Source: CAWJNF01 sp963844235
Lineage (GTDB): Bacteria; Actinomycetota; Thermoleophilia; Gaiellales; Gaiellaceae
DNA: 64,000 bases
NCBI GenBank assembly: GCA_963844235.1
Contig: CAWJNF010000005.1
Location: 186,001 to 250,000 of the forward strand
Direction: 5' to 3'
Of the stretch, positions 25,461-33,638 are shown piece by piece. A program made the translations under genes and the position numbers. The notes under the pieces are model-generated. The model was not told the DNA's origin, made no database searches, and saw only the letters and a program-made list of their open reading frames with translations. Position 1 is the stretch's first letter, and every line of letters begins with the position of its first letter.

Positions 25461-27714
25461 GTGAGCACGACCGACGGGCGCTCCGAGTCGCTACGGGCCC
25501 AGTTCTACGCGACAAGGCCGATCAGCCGCGACAACCTCGTTCCCGAGGATCCGGCGCTCGGCCTCGTCGCGTTCGCGAGCCCATTCGACCCGGAGCCTTC
25601 GCTCCGCGTCGAGGGCGGGCGGGTCGTCGAGCTCGACGGCAAGCCTGAGTCGGACTTCGACCTGCTCGACGAGTTCATCGCCCGCCGTTGCATCGACGTC
25701 TCCGTGGCCGAGGAGGCCATGGCGCTCGACACGCTCGCCTTCGCGCGCATGCTGGTCGACCCGGCCGTCCCTCGCCGGGAGATCACGCGGCTCGTCGCGG
25801 GCATGACGCCCGCCAAGGTCGCGCAGGTGCTCGCGCTCCTGACGCCGGTCGAGATCCTCCAGGCGATGCAGAAGATGCGAGTGCGCCGCACGCCCTCCAT
25901 CCAGGCGCACGTCACGAACCGGGTCGACCATCCGCTGCTGATCGCCGCCGATGCCGCCTCGGCCGTCGCGCACGGCTTCCGGGAGCTCGAGACGACCGTC
26001 CCCATCCTGCGGGACTCCCCCGCCAACGCGCTCGCCCTGCTCGTCGGCAGCCAGGTCGCGGGCGCCGGGTCGCTCACCCAGTGCTCCGTCGAGGAGGCGA
26101 CCGAGCTCGAGCTCGGCATGCGCGGGCTCACCACCTACGCGGAGACGGTCTCCGTCTACGGCACCGAGCAGGTCTTCGTGGACGGCGACGACACCCCGTG
26201 GTCGAAGGCGTTCCTCGCGTCCTGCTACGCCTCGCGCGGGCTGAAGACGCGCTTCACCTCCGGCTCCGGCGCCGAGGTGCTGATGGGCGCCTCCGAGGGC
26301 AAGTCGATGCTGTACCTCGAGGCTCGCTGCATCGCGGTCACCCGCGCTGCGGGCGCTCAGGGCGTCCAGAACGGCGGCATCGACGGCGTCAACGTCACCG
26401 CGTCCGTCCCGGACGGGATGCGCGAGGTGATCGCCGAGAACCTCTGCGTGATGATGCACGACCTCGAGTCATGCACCGGCAACGACACGCTGATGTCGTC
26501 TTCGGACATCCGCCGTACTGCGCACACGCTGCCGATCCTGCTCGCCGGCTCGGACTTCCTCTTCTCCGGGTTCGGCTCCATCCCCGCCTACGACAACGCG
26601 TTCGGGCCGTCGAACTTCAACGCCGAGGACCTCGACGACTACCTCGTCGTCCAGCGCGACTGGGGCTTCGAGGGCGGGCTGCGCGCCCGCGACGACGACG
26701 AGCTGCTGCCTCTCCGCCGCCGGGCCGCCGAGGCGTGCGCGCGCCGTGTTCGAGGAGCTCGGCCTTGCCACCTTCTCCGACGAGGACGTCGATGCGTGTG
26801 TAGTCGCCCACGGCTCGCTCGACGTGCCCGAGCTGCCCGGCGATCTCGTGCCCGAGGCCGGCGACCGCATTCTCGAGCGGGGCGTGACGGCGCTCGACGT
26901 CGTGCGTGTCCTCGCCTCGCGAGGCTACCCGGAGGAGGCCGAGCGGGTGCTCGAGATGCTGCGTCAGCGGCTCCTCGGCGACTTCCTGCAGACGTCCGCG
27001 ATCTTCGACGAGGAGATGAACGTGCTCTCGAACCTCTCCGATCCGAACGACTACGCCGGACCCGGCACGGGCTACCGGATGTCGGCCGAGCGCCGGGCCG
27101 AGGCGGCGCGGGTGCGCCAGGTATGGTCGCCTGCCGATCTCGCCGAGGAGCAGGCGCGCGGGGAGGGATGTGTCCGGCTGACCGCGACCGGCCCAGCGCG
27201 GGCGCGACTCCGGCCCGACGAGGTCGTCGTCGGCGTCTCCCCTGCCTTCGGAGAGGGAGTCTGGATGGCCCTCAGCGGGATGACCGTGGGCGAGCTGCTC
27301 CGCCAGGTGCTCGCCGGGATCGAGGAGGAGGGGCTCGCGAGCCGTGTCGTGCGGGTGCGGCGCTCGATCGACCTCGGCGCGATCGGATGGGCCGCGGCCC
27401 AGCTTTCCGGCTCGGGTATATCGGTCGGCCTCCAGGCGAAGGGGACGGCCCTCATCCACCGAGCCGAGCTGCCGCCGCTCGGGAACCTGGAGCTCTTCTC
27501 GATCGCGCCGCGCGTCACCGCCGAGCTGTACCGCGGCCTCGGGCGCAACGCCGCCCGGTACGCGAAGGGGACGGCGGTCGAGCCGCTGCTGCTTCCCGAG
27601 TCGAGCGAGCCCCTCGGGCCCAAGTACCACGCCCGCGTCGTTCAGCTCGTCGCCATCGAGCGGGGGCTGGCGCAAGCCGGCGACCCGGTGGAGCTGGAGG
27701 TTTCGTGGACGTGA
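25461..27714 (+). pseudogene. B12-dependent propanediol/glycerol dehydratase, fused large and medium subunits, one frameshift
   Basis: Large-subunit sequence (about 545 aa; DFDLLDEFI, RRTPSIQAHVTN, EVLMGASEGKSMLYLEARC, GGIDGVNVTASVPDGM, NDYAGPGTGYRMSAER) runs straight into medium-subunit sequence (DEVVVGVSPAFGEG, LSGSGISVGLQAKGT, LPPLGNLELFS, GRNAARYAKG) with no stop, so the two chains are fused, as in some actinobacteria. A single-base loss near 26740 breaks the frame between AAEAC and VFEELGLATFSDED; length 2254 is one base off a multiple of three. Adenosylcobalamin enzyme converting 1,2-diols or glycerol to aldehydes. GTG start with TAACGT 6 bases upstream. The indel may be a sequence error because everything else is intact. 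Confidence 0.85.
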
Positions 27715-27853
27715 GGGCGACCCAAGGGTCGCCCCTACGGGACCAGCAGGAGGCCTCGGAAGGTGCAGGGGCGGGCCTTGGCCCGGCCCAGGGGTCGCCC
27801 CTACGGGACCAGCAGGAGGGGTCGGAAGGTTAGGGGCGGGCCTTGGCCCGCCC
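27715..27853. repeat. REPIN-like cluster of palindromes between dehydratase subunits
   Basis: Order: inverted palindrome GGGCGACCC-AA-GGGTCGCCC then CTAC (27715-27738); AGGGGCGGGCC-TT-GGCCCGGCC (about 27767-27788); a truncated copy of the first (27791-27804, again ending CTAC); TTAGGGGCGGGCC-TT-GGCCCGCCC (27830-27853). The whole is a 66-base tandem duplication of a two-palindrome unit. It begins one base after the medium-subunit stop and replaces the expected ribosome-binding region of the small-subunit gene. Confidence 0.7.
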
Positions 27854-27862
27854 GTCTATCCG

Positions 27863-28239
27863 TTGGCGGACACGGCCCGGCACGACGTCCGTACCGTGAC
27901 GGGGCTTCCCGTCTCCGAGGTCACGCTCGAGCGGGTGCTCTCGGCGAGCTCGGTGCCGACGATCTGCGCGTCGCGCCCGAGACGCTGCGGCTGCAGGCGG
28001 ACTTCGCCGAGGAGGGCGGCAACCCGCAGCTCGCCGAGAACCTGCGTCGCGGCGCGGAGCTCGTCGCGTTCTCCGACTCCGAGCTGCTTGCCTTCTACGA
28101 TCGCCTGCGACCGGGTCGCGCGACGGCCGCGGAGCTCGACGAGCTGGCCGCGTCGCTCGAGTCCCGGGGCGCCGAGCGCTGTGCCGCGCTGGTGCGCGAG
28201 GCGCGGGCCGCGTACGCCCGTCGCGGGCTCGTCTCGTGA
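27863..28239 (+). pseudogene. Diol dehydratase small subunit, frameshifted
   Basis: Small-subunit sequence starts YPLADTARHDVRTVTGLPVSEVTLERVLS in one frame and continues GELGADDLRVAPETLRLQADFAEEGGNPQLAENLRRGAEL in the next (read as consecutive family blocks); a one-base loss near 27941 explains the break. No Shine-Dalgarno or good start is visible because a palindrome cluster directly precedes it; TTG at 27863 is the nearest possible start. The end overlaps the next gene by GTGA. Needed for the alpha-beta-gamma dehydratase; whether it is made is doubtful as written. Confidence 0.75.
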
Positions 28240-29312
28240 AGGCGCGCGAGCTCGGGATCGCCGTCGGCGCTGGCGAGCCCGGCCGGCAAAACGCGATCAC
28301 GGACGTCGACGGCGTCCGGGTCGGGCACGCGACGCTCGTCGAGGGCGACGACGTCCGCACGGGCGTCACCGTGGTCTTCCCTCACGAGGGCGACCCGGGC
28401 AGTGATCCGGTGTTCGCCGGCTGTCACCGGCTCAACGGCAACGGCGAGCTGACGGGCCTCGAGTGGGTGCGGGAATCGGGTCTCCTGACGACACCGATCG
28501 GTCTCACGAACACCCATTCCGTCGGGGTCGTCCGCGACGCGCTGATCGCCTGGTCGATCCGGCGCGGTCTCATGAAGGAGGACGAGTGGAGCCTGCCCGT
28601 CGTGGGCGAGACGTGGGACGGGACGCTGAACGACATCAACGGGCTGCACGTGAAGCCCGAGCACGTCTTCGAGGCGATCGAGTCGGCGAGCGACGGCAGC
28701 GTCGGCGAGGGCAACGTCGGCAGCGGCACCGGGATGATCTGCCACGGCTTCAAGGGCGGGATCGGGACGGCATCCCGCTTGGTGGACGTTGGCGCGCCGG
28801 GTATGCCCGGCCCCTACGCGCTCGGCGTGCTCGTGCAGGCAAATCACGGTGCCCGCGAGCGGCTGTCGATCGAAGGCGTGCCCGTCGGTCGCGAGCTCGG
28901 GGCCGACCGCGTCCCCATCGCCGGACTCGCGCGGCCGCCGGGCGGCGGCTCGATCATCATCGTCGTCGCCACCGACGCGCCGCTGCTCCCGCACCAGCTC
29001 CACCGGGTGGCTCAGCGCGCCGGCCTCGGGGTGGCGCGGCTGGGAGGCGCCGGCGAGAACGGCAGCGGTGACATCTTCATCGCTTTCTCGACGGCGAACC
29101 GGGGCTTGGCAGGAGGCGGCACGCGTGCCGTCGAGATGCTCGGCAACGACGCGATCAACCCGCTCTTCTACGCCGCCATCGAGGCCACCGAGGAGGCGAT
29201 CGTGAACGCGCTGCTGCAGGCAGAGACGATGATCGGCAAGGGCGGTGCGACCGCCCATCGCCTCGATCCCGAGCTGCTTTTCGAGGTCGTCCGGCGAGCG
29301 GCGACCGCATAG
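28236..29312 (+). CDS. P1 family peptidase, second copy
   Basis: 358 aa DmpA-type Ntn hydrolase. Self-cleavage pair Gly238-Ser239 in GGGSIIIVVATDAPL; blocks RQNAITDVDGVRVGH, TGVTVVFPHEGD, GLTNTHSVGVV, HGFKGGIGTASR. Clearly related to the copy at 12746 but not a recent duplicate. GTG start overlaps the stop of the dehydratase small subunit, so it belongs to the diol dehydratase operon, an unusual partner for that enzyme. May release amino alcohols or amines from amides; that is inference. Confidence 0.9.
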   Translation: MKARELGIAVGAGEPGRQNAITDVDGVRVGHATLVEGDDVRTGVTVVFPHEGDPGSDPVFAGCHRLNGNGELTGLEWVRESGLLTTPIGLTNTHSVGVVRDALIAWSIRRGLMKEDEWSLPVVGETWDGTLNDINGLHVKPEHVFEAIESASDGSVGEGNVGSGTGMICHGFKGGIGTASRLVDVGAPGMPGPYALGVLVQANHGARERLSIEGVPVGRELGADRVPIAGLARPPGGGSIIIVVATDAPLLPHQLHRVAQRAGLGVARLGGAGENGSGDIFIAFSTANRGLAGGGTRAVEMLGNDAINPLFYAAIEATEEAIVNALLQAETMIGKGGATAHRLDPELLFEVVRRAATA

Positions 29313-29377
29313 CCATCTCACACCGAAGCCGGCGGGCCCGTCGGCATCGATGTCGGCGTATCGACGAGGGAGAGCAC

Positions 29378-30793
29378 ATGTCGCAACAAGAGGTCTTGGA
29401 GCGGGCGCATGCTCATGCCGTTCGCTTCCTCGACGGGCTCGACGGGCGTCCGGTGGCGCCTCGTGCCGGGCTCGACGAGTTACGGGCTGCGCTCGCGCAC
29501 GCCCTTCCCGATCACGGCGTCGATCCGGTGCAGGTGCTGGACGAGCTCGTGCAGGGCGCGGACGCCGGCCTGCTCGGCTCGACCGGCGGCCGCTTCTTCG
29601 GCTGGGTCGTCGGGGGCGCGTTGCCGGCGGCGATCGCGGCGGACTGGCTGGCATCGGCCTGGGATCAGAACGGCGCGATCTTCGCCACCTCCCCGGCAGC
29701 CGCGGTCGTCGAGGAGGTGTGCGGTGCATGGCTGAAGGAGCTCTTCGGGCTGCCTCCTTCGGCGTCGTTCGCGCTCGTGACCGGCTGCCAGATGGCGCAC
29801 GTGACCGCACTCGCGGCGGCCCGGCAGCGCCTGCTCGACGACCGCGGTGTCGACGTGCAGCGCCACGGTCTTGCCGGCGCGCCCCGTTTGCGGGTGCTCG
29901 CCTCCGAGCTCCGCCACGAGACGCTCGACCGCGCGATCCGGCTGCTCGGCATCGGCACCGACGCAATCGTCGCGCTTCCCGCCGACGACTCGCGCGGGAT
30001 CAGCCTGCCGCTGCTCGAGCAGGCGCTCGACGCGGACGCGAATGCTCCCAGCGTCGTCTGCCTGCAGGCCGGCGAGCTGAACACCGGGGCGTTCGACGCG
30101 TTCGGTGAGGCCTGCGAGCTCGCGCACGCGAGAGGCGCATGGGTGCACGTGGACGGAGCGTTCGGTCTCTGGGCAGGCGCGAGCGGTCGCTACCGGCACC
30201 TCGTGGCCGGCGTCGAGCGGGCCGATTCCTGGGCGACCGACGGGCACAAGTGGCTGAACGTGCCCTACGACGCCGGCTTTGCCTTCGTTGCGGATCAAGC
30301 CTCCCACCACGCCTCGCTGACCGCGTCGGCGAGCTACTTCGACCACGCCGACGGCGGCCGCGACCCGGTCGATTGGAACCCTGAGTGGTCACGGCGGGCA
30401 CGGGGCTTCGCGGTCTACGCGGCCATTCGCTCGCTCGGGCGCTCGGGGGTAGCCGAGCTCGTGGAGCGCTGCTGCCGGCACGCGAAGACCCTCGTCGCCG
30501 AGATCGGCGCCCTGCCGGAGGCCGAGGTCGTCGCCGAGCCCGTGATCAACCAGGGACTCGTTCGCTTCCTCTCGCCCGACGGCGACCACGACCGCCGTAC
30601 CGACGACGTCATCGCCCGCATCCAGGCAGGCGGAGTCGCCTGGTTCGGCCCCACGACCTGGCGGGGACGGCGCGTCATGCGCATCTCCGTGTGCAGCTGG
30701 CGGACGAGCGAAGAGGACGTCGAGCGCACGATCCACGCCGTCCGTGAGGCCCTTGCCGGCACCGGAGCCGTGGCCGCCGCAGCGCAGCCGTAG
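29378..30793 (+). CDS. PLP-dependent decarboxylase (group II, aromatic/L-amino acid type)
   Basis: 471 aa fold-type I pyridoxal-phosphate enzyme. PLP Lys in ATDGHKWLNVPYD (about residue 290), the HVDGAFGLWAGAS strand with the PLP-ring Asp, and GRFFGWVVGG near the N-terminus, typical of group II decarboxylases. Substrate not clear. Shine-Dalgarno GAGGGAGAG before ATG. The TAG stop is the TAG of a GTAG palindrome. Positioned between dehydratase and reactivase genes, so an amino-acid to amino-alcohol or diol link is possible. Confidence 0.88.
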   Translation: MSQQEVLERAHAHAVRFLDGLDGRPVAPRAGLDELRAALAHALPDHGVDPVQVLDELVQGADAGLLGSTGGRFFGWVVGGALPAAIAADWLASAWDQNGAIFATSPAAAVVEEVCGAWLKELFGLPPSASFALVTGCQMAHVTALAAARQRLLDDRGVDVQRHGLAGAPRLRVLASELRHETLDRAIRLLGIGTDAIVALPADDSRGISLPLLEQALDADANAPSVVCLQAGELNTGAFDAFGEACELAHARGAWVHVDGAFGLWAGASGRYRHLVAGVERADSWATDGHKWLNVPYDAGFAFVADQASHHASLTASASYFDHADGGRDPVDWNPEWSRRARGFAVYAAIRSLGRSGVAELVERCCRHAKTLVAEIGALPEAEVVAEPVINQGLVRFLSPDGDHDRRTDDVIARIQAGGVAWFGPTTWRGRRVMRISVCSWRTSEEDVERTIHAVREALAGTGAVAAAAQP

Positions 30794-30811
30794 GAGCCGA
30801 GCAGGCTCGGC
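30790..30811 (+). repeat. REP-like palindrome (GTAG type) after the PLP decarboxylase
   Basis: GTAGGA then stem GCCGAGC-AG-GCTCGGC (30796-30811). TAG (30791-30793) is the stop codon of the decarboxylase gene. Confidence 0.6.
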
Positions 30812-30874
30812 GCCCTCGAGGCGGCGGGCGACAACCGGCGCGTGCTTGCCGTTCTCGCCTACCTGCGGAATTAG

Positions 30875-30929
30875 GAACTCGCTTCAAAACGAAGCCCAAG
30901 GCGGCGTATCTTCATTCTGAAACGAGTTC
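30875..30929. repeat. 20-bp inverted repeat upstream of the reactivase gene
   Basis: GAACTCGCTTCAAAACGAAG (30875-30894) and, inverted, GAACTCGTTTCAGAATGAAG (30929-30910), 17 of 20 identical, 15 bases apart. A third copy, GAGCTCGCTTCAGAACGAAG, lies at 35774. Consensus GARCTCGYTTCARAAYGAAG. Could be an operator or a small mobile repeat. Confidence 0.6.
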
Positions 30930-30935
30930 TCTGAG

Positions 30936-30941
30936 TAGAGT
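30936..30941 (+). promoter_or_regulatory. Leaderless-type -10 box (TAGAGT) of the reactivase
   Basis: TAGAGT 8 bases before ATG 30950, just downstream of the 20-bp inverted repeat. Confidence 0.4.
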
Positions 30942-30949
30942 CGGCAACC

Positions 30950-32650
30950 ATGCTCGTCGCCGGCGTCGACGTCGGGAACTCGACCACCGAGGTCGCGGTC
31001 GCGCGCGTCGAGCCGGGCGGCGAGCCGGAGTGGCTGCTCGTCCTGCGCCGGCCGACGACCGGGCCGAAGGGGTCGCCCGCTTGCGCCGAGGGCATCTCCG
31101 ACCTGATCGGGCAGGCCGAGCGACGGCTCGGCGAGCGCCCGCACCTGCTCCTGCTCGCCGAGCTTCATCCCGTCGAGTCGAGCCTGGTCGAGCTGGGCAT
31201 GCTCGAGGAGCTCGACCTGGCGCGGACGGCCATCGCACGACCTGCCAGCTCGACGCCCTCCGGCAACGGCGTCGCCGTCGGGGTCCTGCGCACGCTCGGG
31301 GAGCTGACGGGACAGCCCGACGGGCGCGCCGTCCTCGTGGTGGTGTCGGGCTGGGACTTCGACGGTGCGGCCGGGTGCCTGCGAGACGCGCGGGACCGAG
31401 GCTGGACGATCGCGGGGGCGATCGTCCAGGAGGACGATGCCGTCCTGATCGGGAACCGATTCGATCGCGACATCCCGATCGTGGACGAGGTCGCCGACGC
31501 CGCCGGGCTGCCTCTCGGATCGCTGGCGGCGGTCGAGGTAGCACCGCCCGGCGACAGCGTCCTCGAGCTAGCCGATCCGCTGCGTCTCGCGGTTCTGCTG
31601 GGGCTCTCGCCGGCCGAGGCCCGCGCGGCACGCCATGCCGCCCGCGCGGTCGCCGGTCACCGGGCGGCGATCGTCTGCCGCGGGGAGGCGGGCGAGAGCC
31701 TGCCCGTGCACGACGTGCAGCTCGCCGTCACGCTCGTCGATGCGGGCGGTAACGTCGTCCCGTTAGACGAGCGGGCGCCGGTTCCGCCCCCGGGGTCGGT
31801 GCGTGCCCTTCGAGGAGCCGCCGGAGACCGCGACGGCCTGCGCGATCTCTTCTACGTGGCGCTTCCCGCTCCGCGAGACGATCCGGGTTTCGCCCGGCGC
31901 CTTGCGCGACGGCGAGCCGTTGCCGTCGCTCTGCTCGCCGACGGAGAGCCAGGCGGCCTGCTCGCCGAGCTCGCATCTCTCGCGGCCGGCGGCGCTCGAG
32001 TGGTCGCTCGCGAATCCGAGGCAGCGGTGCTGGGGGCGTCGACCACTCCCGGAGCAGGCCATACCCCGTTCGTCCTCGACCTCGGCGGCGGCACGGTCGA
32101 CCTGCACAGGCAGCTGGGCCCGTCCGAGCAGGTCGTCGCGACCGCCGGCGCGGGGGATCTCGTCACCCGCGTCTGCGCAGCGCTGCTCGGCTGCGACATC
32201 GCGCTCGCCGAGCGGGCGAAACGGGTGCGGTCAGCGCGTGTGGAGACGCCGTTTACGTTGCACCACGAGGACGGCAGCCGCAGCTTCCTGGGCGAGCCTG
32301 CCCCGCCGGGCACCGTGGCCCGGCTCTGCCTCCTCGACGGACGGGCGCCCTTGCCGCTCGACGTGCAGCTGGCCCCGGAGGTCTGGCGTGGCCTGCGTGC
32401 GGCGGCCAAGCGCGACGTCATCGCGCGCAACGTCAGGCGGGCGATCGAGGCGGCCGGAGAACTGCCGCGCGGCGAGCTGGTGACGCTGGTCGGCGGATCG
32501 GCGTGCGACGCCGAGGTCGTGGAGGCGGTTGCCGTGGAGCTCGCCGATCTGGACGTCGCCGTCGCGCGCGGCGACGTGCTCGGCCGCCACGGCCCTCGAG
32601 CCGCCGTCGCCGTCGGCCTCGTGCTGGCTCACACACGGGACGGGGCATGA
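30950..32650 (+). CDS. Diol dehydratase reactivase, large (ATPase) subunit
   Basis: 566 aa, slightly short of the ~605 aa PduG/DdrA. Actin-like ATPase of the reactivase: GVDVGNSTTEVAVAR phosphate-1 loop at the N-terminus, ATTP..TPSGNGVAVG-like region (ARPASSTPSGNG), a second phosphate loop LDLGGGTVDL near 384, and LVGGSACDAE near 518. It exchanges damaged cobalamin in the dehydratase using ATP. Its stop overlaps the small reactivase gene (ATGA). Separated from the dehydratase genes by the peptidase and decarboxylase genes but on the same strand. Confidence 0.9.
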   Translation: MLVAGVDVGNSTTEVAVARVEPGGEPEWLLVLRRPTTGPKGSPACAEGISDLIGQAERRLGERPHLLLLAELHPVESSLVELGMLEELDLARTAIARPASSTPSGNGVAVGVLRTLGELTGQPDGRAVLVVVSGWDFDGAAGCLRDARDRGWTIAGAIVQEDDAVLIGNRFDRDIPIVDEVADAAGLPLGSLAAVEVAPPGDSVLELADPLRLAVLLGLSPAEARAARHAARAVAGHRAAIVCRGEAGESLPVHDVQLAVTLVDAGGNVVPLDERAPVPPPGSVRALRGAAGDRDGLRDLFYVALPAPRDDPGFARRLARRRAVAVALLADGEPGGLLAELASLAAGGARVVARESEAAVLGASTTPGAGHTPFVLDLGGGTVDLHRQLGPSEQVVATAGAGDLVTRVCAALLGCDIALAERAKRVRSARVETPFTLHHEDGSRSFLGEPAPPGTVARLCLLDGRAPLPLDVQLAPEVWRGLRAAAKRDVIARNVRRAIEAAGELPRGELVTLVGGSACDAEVVEAVAVELADLDVAVARGDVLGRHGPRAAVAVGLVLAHTRDGA

Positions 32651-33009
32651 CCGCGCCTGTCGTCGCCTTGATCGACGATCCGGTGATTGCTCGTCAGGTG
32701 GCGGCCGGGTTCGAGGAGGAAGGCGTTCCGCTCGGTATCGAGCAACGCTCCGGCAAGCCGCTCGAGCTCGCTCGCGAGGCGGCTCGTCGCTCGCCGCTCG
32801 GGCTCGGTATCGGCGGAGCGGCAGGGCGTCTCGTAGCGGTGCTCGCCGCTGCCTCGGGACGTGCATATATCGAAGCCCACGCGCGCGACGCACGACGCTT
32901 CGGCCACGCGGTCGCCTGCATCGTCGCGCGGAGGCCGCTGGCCACCGTAGGGGAATGGGGCGGGGAGGGGGCGTCGCCCGCCCCGCCCCTAGCGGATGGC
33001 GGATCCTAG
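32647..33009 (+). CDS. Diol dehydratase reactivase, small subunit
   Basis: 120 aa PduH/DdrB-like protein: VVALIDDPVIARQVAAGFEEEGVPL and PLGLGIGGAAGRLVAVLAA, the fold that swaps with the dehydratase medium subunit. The last 20 codons read through a palindromic REP-like element, giving a Gly/Pro tail (GEWGGEGASPAPPLADGGS) unrelated to the family. The TAG stop shares three bases with the TAG of the convergent gene (CTAG, 33006-33009). Confidence 0.82.
   Translation: MTAPVVALIDDPVIARQVAAGFEEEGVPLGIEQRSGKPLELAREAARRSPLGLGIGGAAGRLVAVLAAASGRAYIEAHARDARRFGHAVACIVARRPLATVGEWGGEGASPAPPLADGGS
32947..32992. repeat. REP-like palindrome inside the 3' end of the reactivase small-subunit gene
   Basis: GTAGGGG...GGGGCGGG (32947-32963) against CCCGCCCC-CCCCTA on the right (to about 32991), with a central GGGCG-TCGCCC. 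It encodes the aberrant C-terminus of the small reactivase subunit. Confidence 0.5.
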
Positions 33010-33245
33010 GCCGCGCGAGCTCCGTTCTTGCGGGTGCTTGCCACCCGAACGATCTCGTCCCAACGGCCCTTGCTGAAGAAGCCCGCCTGCGAGCGTCCCT
33101 CCTCGGCGAGCTTGATGATCGTTTCCGCCTCCTGCGGGTCGCGCGTGCGGTAGGCGGCGTCCGTGAGCAGCCGGGCAGCCGCGGTCTTCTTACCCTTGGC
33201 GAGCTCCTGCCTGGCCTCCTCGATGACCTGCTCGACGACGTTCAC
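33006..33245 (-). CDS. Small unknown protein, tandem copy 1
   Basis: 79 aa, not recognised. Mostly helical with conserved blocks AARLLTDAA and GKGRWDEI-like SKGRWDEIVRVA shared with its neighbour at 33301-33549. The GTG at 33245 is preferred over ATG 33251 because the GGGAGG Shine-Dalgarno is then 6 bases away (zero from the ATG) and because VNVVEQ aligns with MDVVQT of the paralogue. Cytoplasmic, no Cys. Function unknown; the duplicate pair suggests dosage or heteromer formation. Confidence 0.75.
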   Translation of the reverse strand: MNVVEQVIEEARQELAKGKKTAAARLLTDAAYRTRDPQEAETIIKLAEEGRSQAGFFSKGRWDEIVRVASTRKNGARAA

Positions 33246-33300
33246 GCACATCCTCCCTGGATCGTTGGCCTCTCACGGCTTCCGGGCGGCACAGGGTCAA

Positions 33301-33549
33301 TCAGCTCAGCTCCCGCCGTTCGCCGCCGTTCGCCCCCCGAAGCTCCGCGACCCGGATGATCTCGTCCCAGCGGCCCTTGCCGAACATGCCTGCGCTCGAG
33401 CGGCCTGCAACGGCGAGCTCGCGAATCTGGCGCTCGAGGTCGGGATCATGGGTCTCGAACGCGGCGTCCGTCAGCAGCCGAGCTGCCTGTTTGTCGTGAC
33501 CCTCGGCCATCTCTTTCTTGGCTGCTTCTATGGTCTGGACCACGTCCAT
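33301..33549 (-). CDS. Small unknown protein, tandem copy 2
   Basis: 82 aa paralogue of the preceding protein: MDVVQTIEAAKKEMAEG, AARLLTDAAFETHDPD, GRSSAGMFGKGRWDEIIRVAE. ATG 33549 is chosen for its AGGAGG Shine-Dalgarno 6 bases upstream; an 8-codon-longer ORF is discounted. About 50% identical to copy 1 over the shared core. No domain recognised; the repeated helix pattern hints at a TPR-like or four-helix element. Confidence 0.78.
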   Translation of the reverse strand: MDVVQTIEAAKKEMAEGHDKQAARLLTDAAFETHDPDLERQIRELAVAGRSSAGMFGKGRWDEIIRVAELRGANGGERRELS

Positions 33550-33598
33550 GTGTACCTCCTGTGTGGCTCTCAACTCGACGATGCCTCCCGCTCGGTCA

Positions 33599-33635
33599 GC
33601 GCGCGCTCAAAGTTCGCGCGCGACGCCTAAAAAAA
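33599..33635 (-). terminator. Possible terminator after the response regulator
   Basis: Stem of alternating CG (33600-33606 with 33616-33622) next to a TTTTTTT run (33629-33635 on the minus strand), just beyond the regulator stop at 33639. Confidence 0.35.
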
Positions 33636-33638
33636 GGC

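Noticed and set aside
30875..30929. Reading the 20-bp inverted repeat as a terminator of the decarboxylase gene
   Set aside because: AT-rich arms with mismatches and no T-run; a third copy elsewhere upstream of another gene argues for an operator or dispersed repeat.
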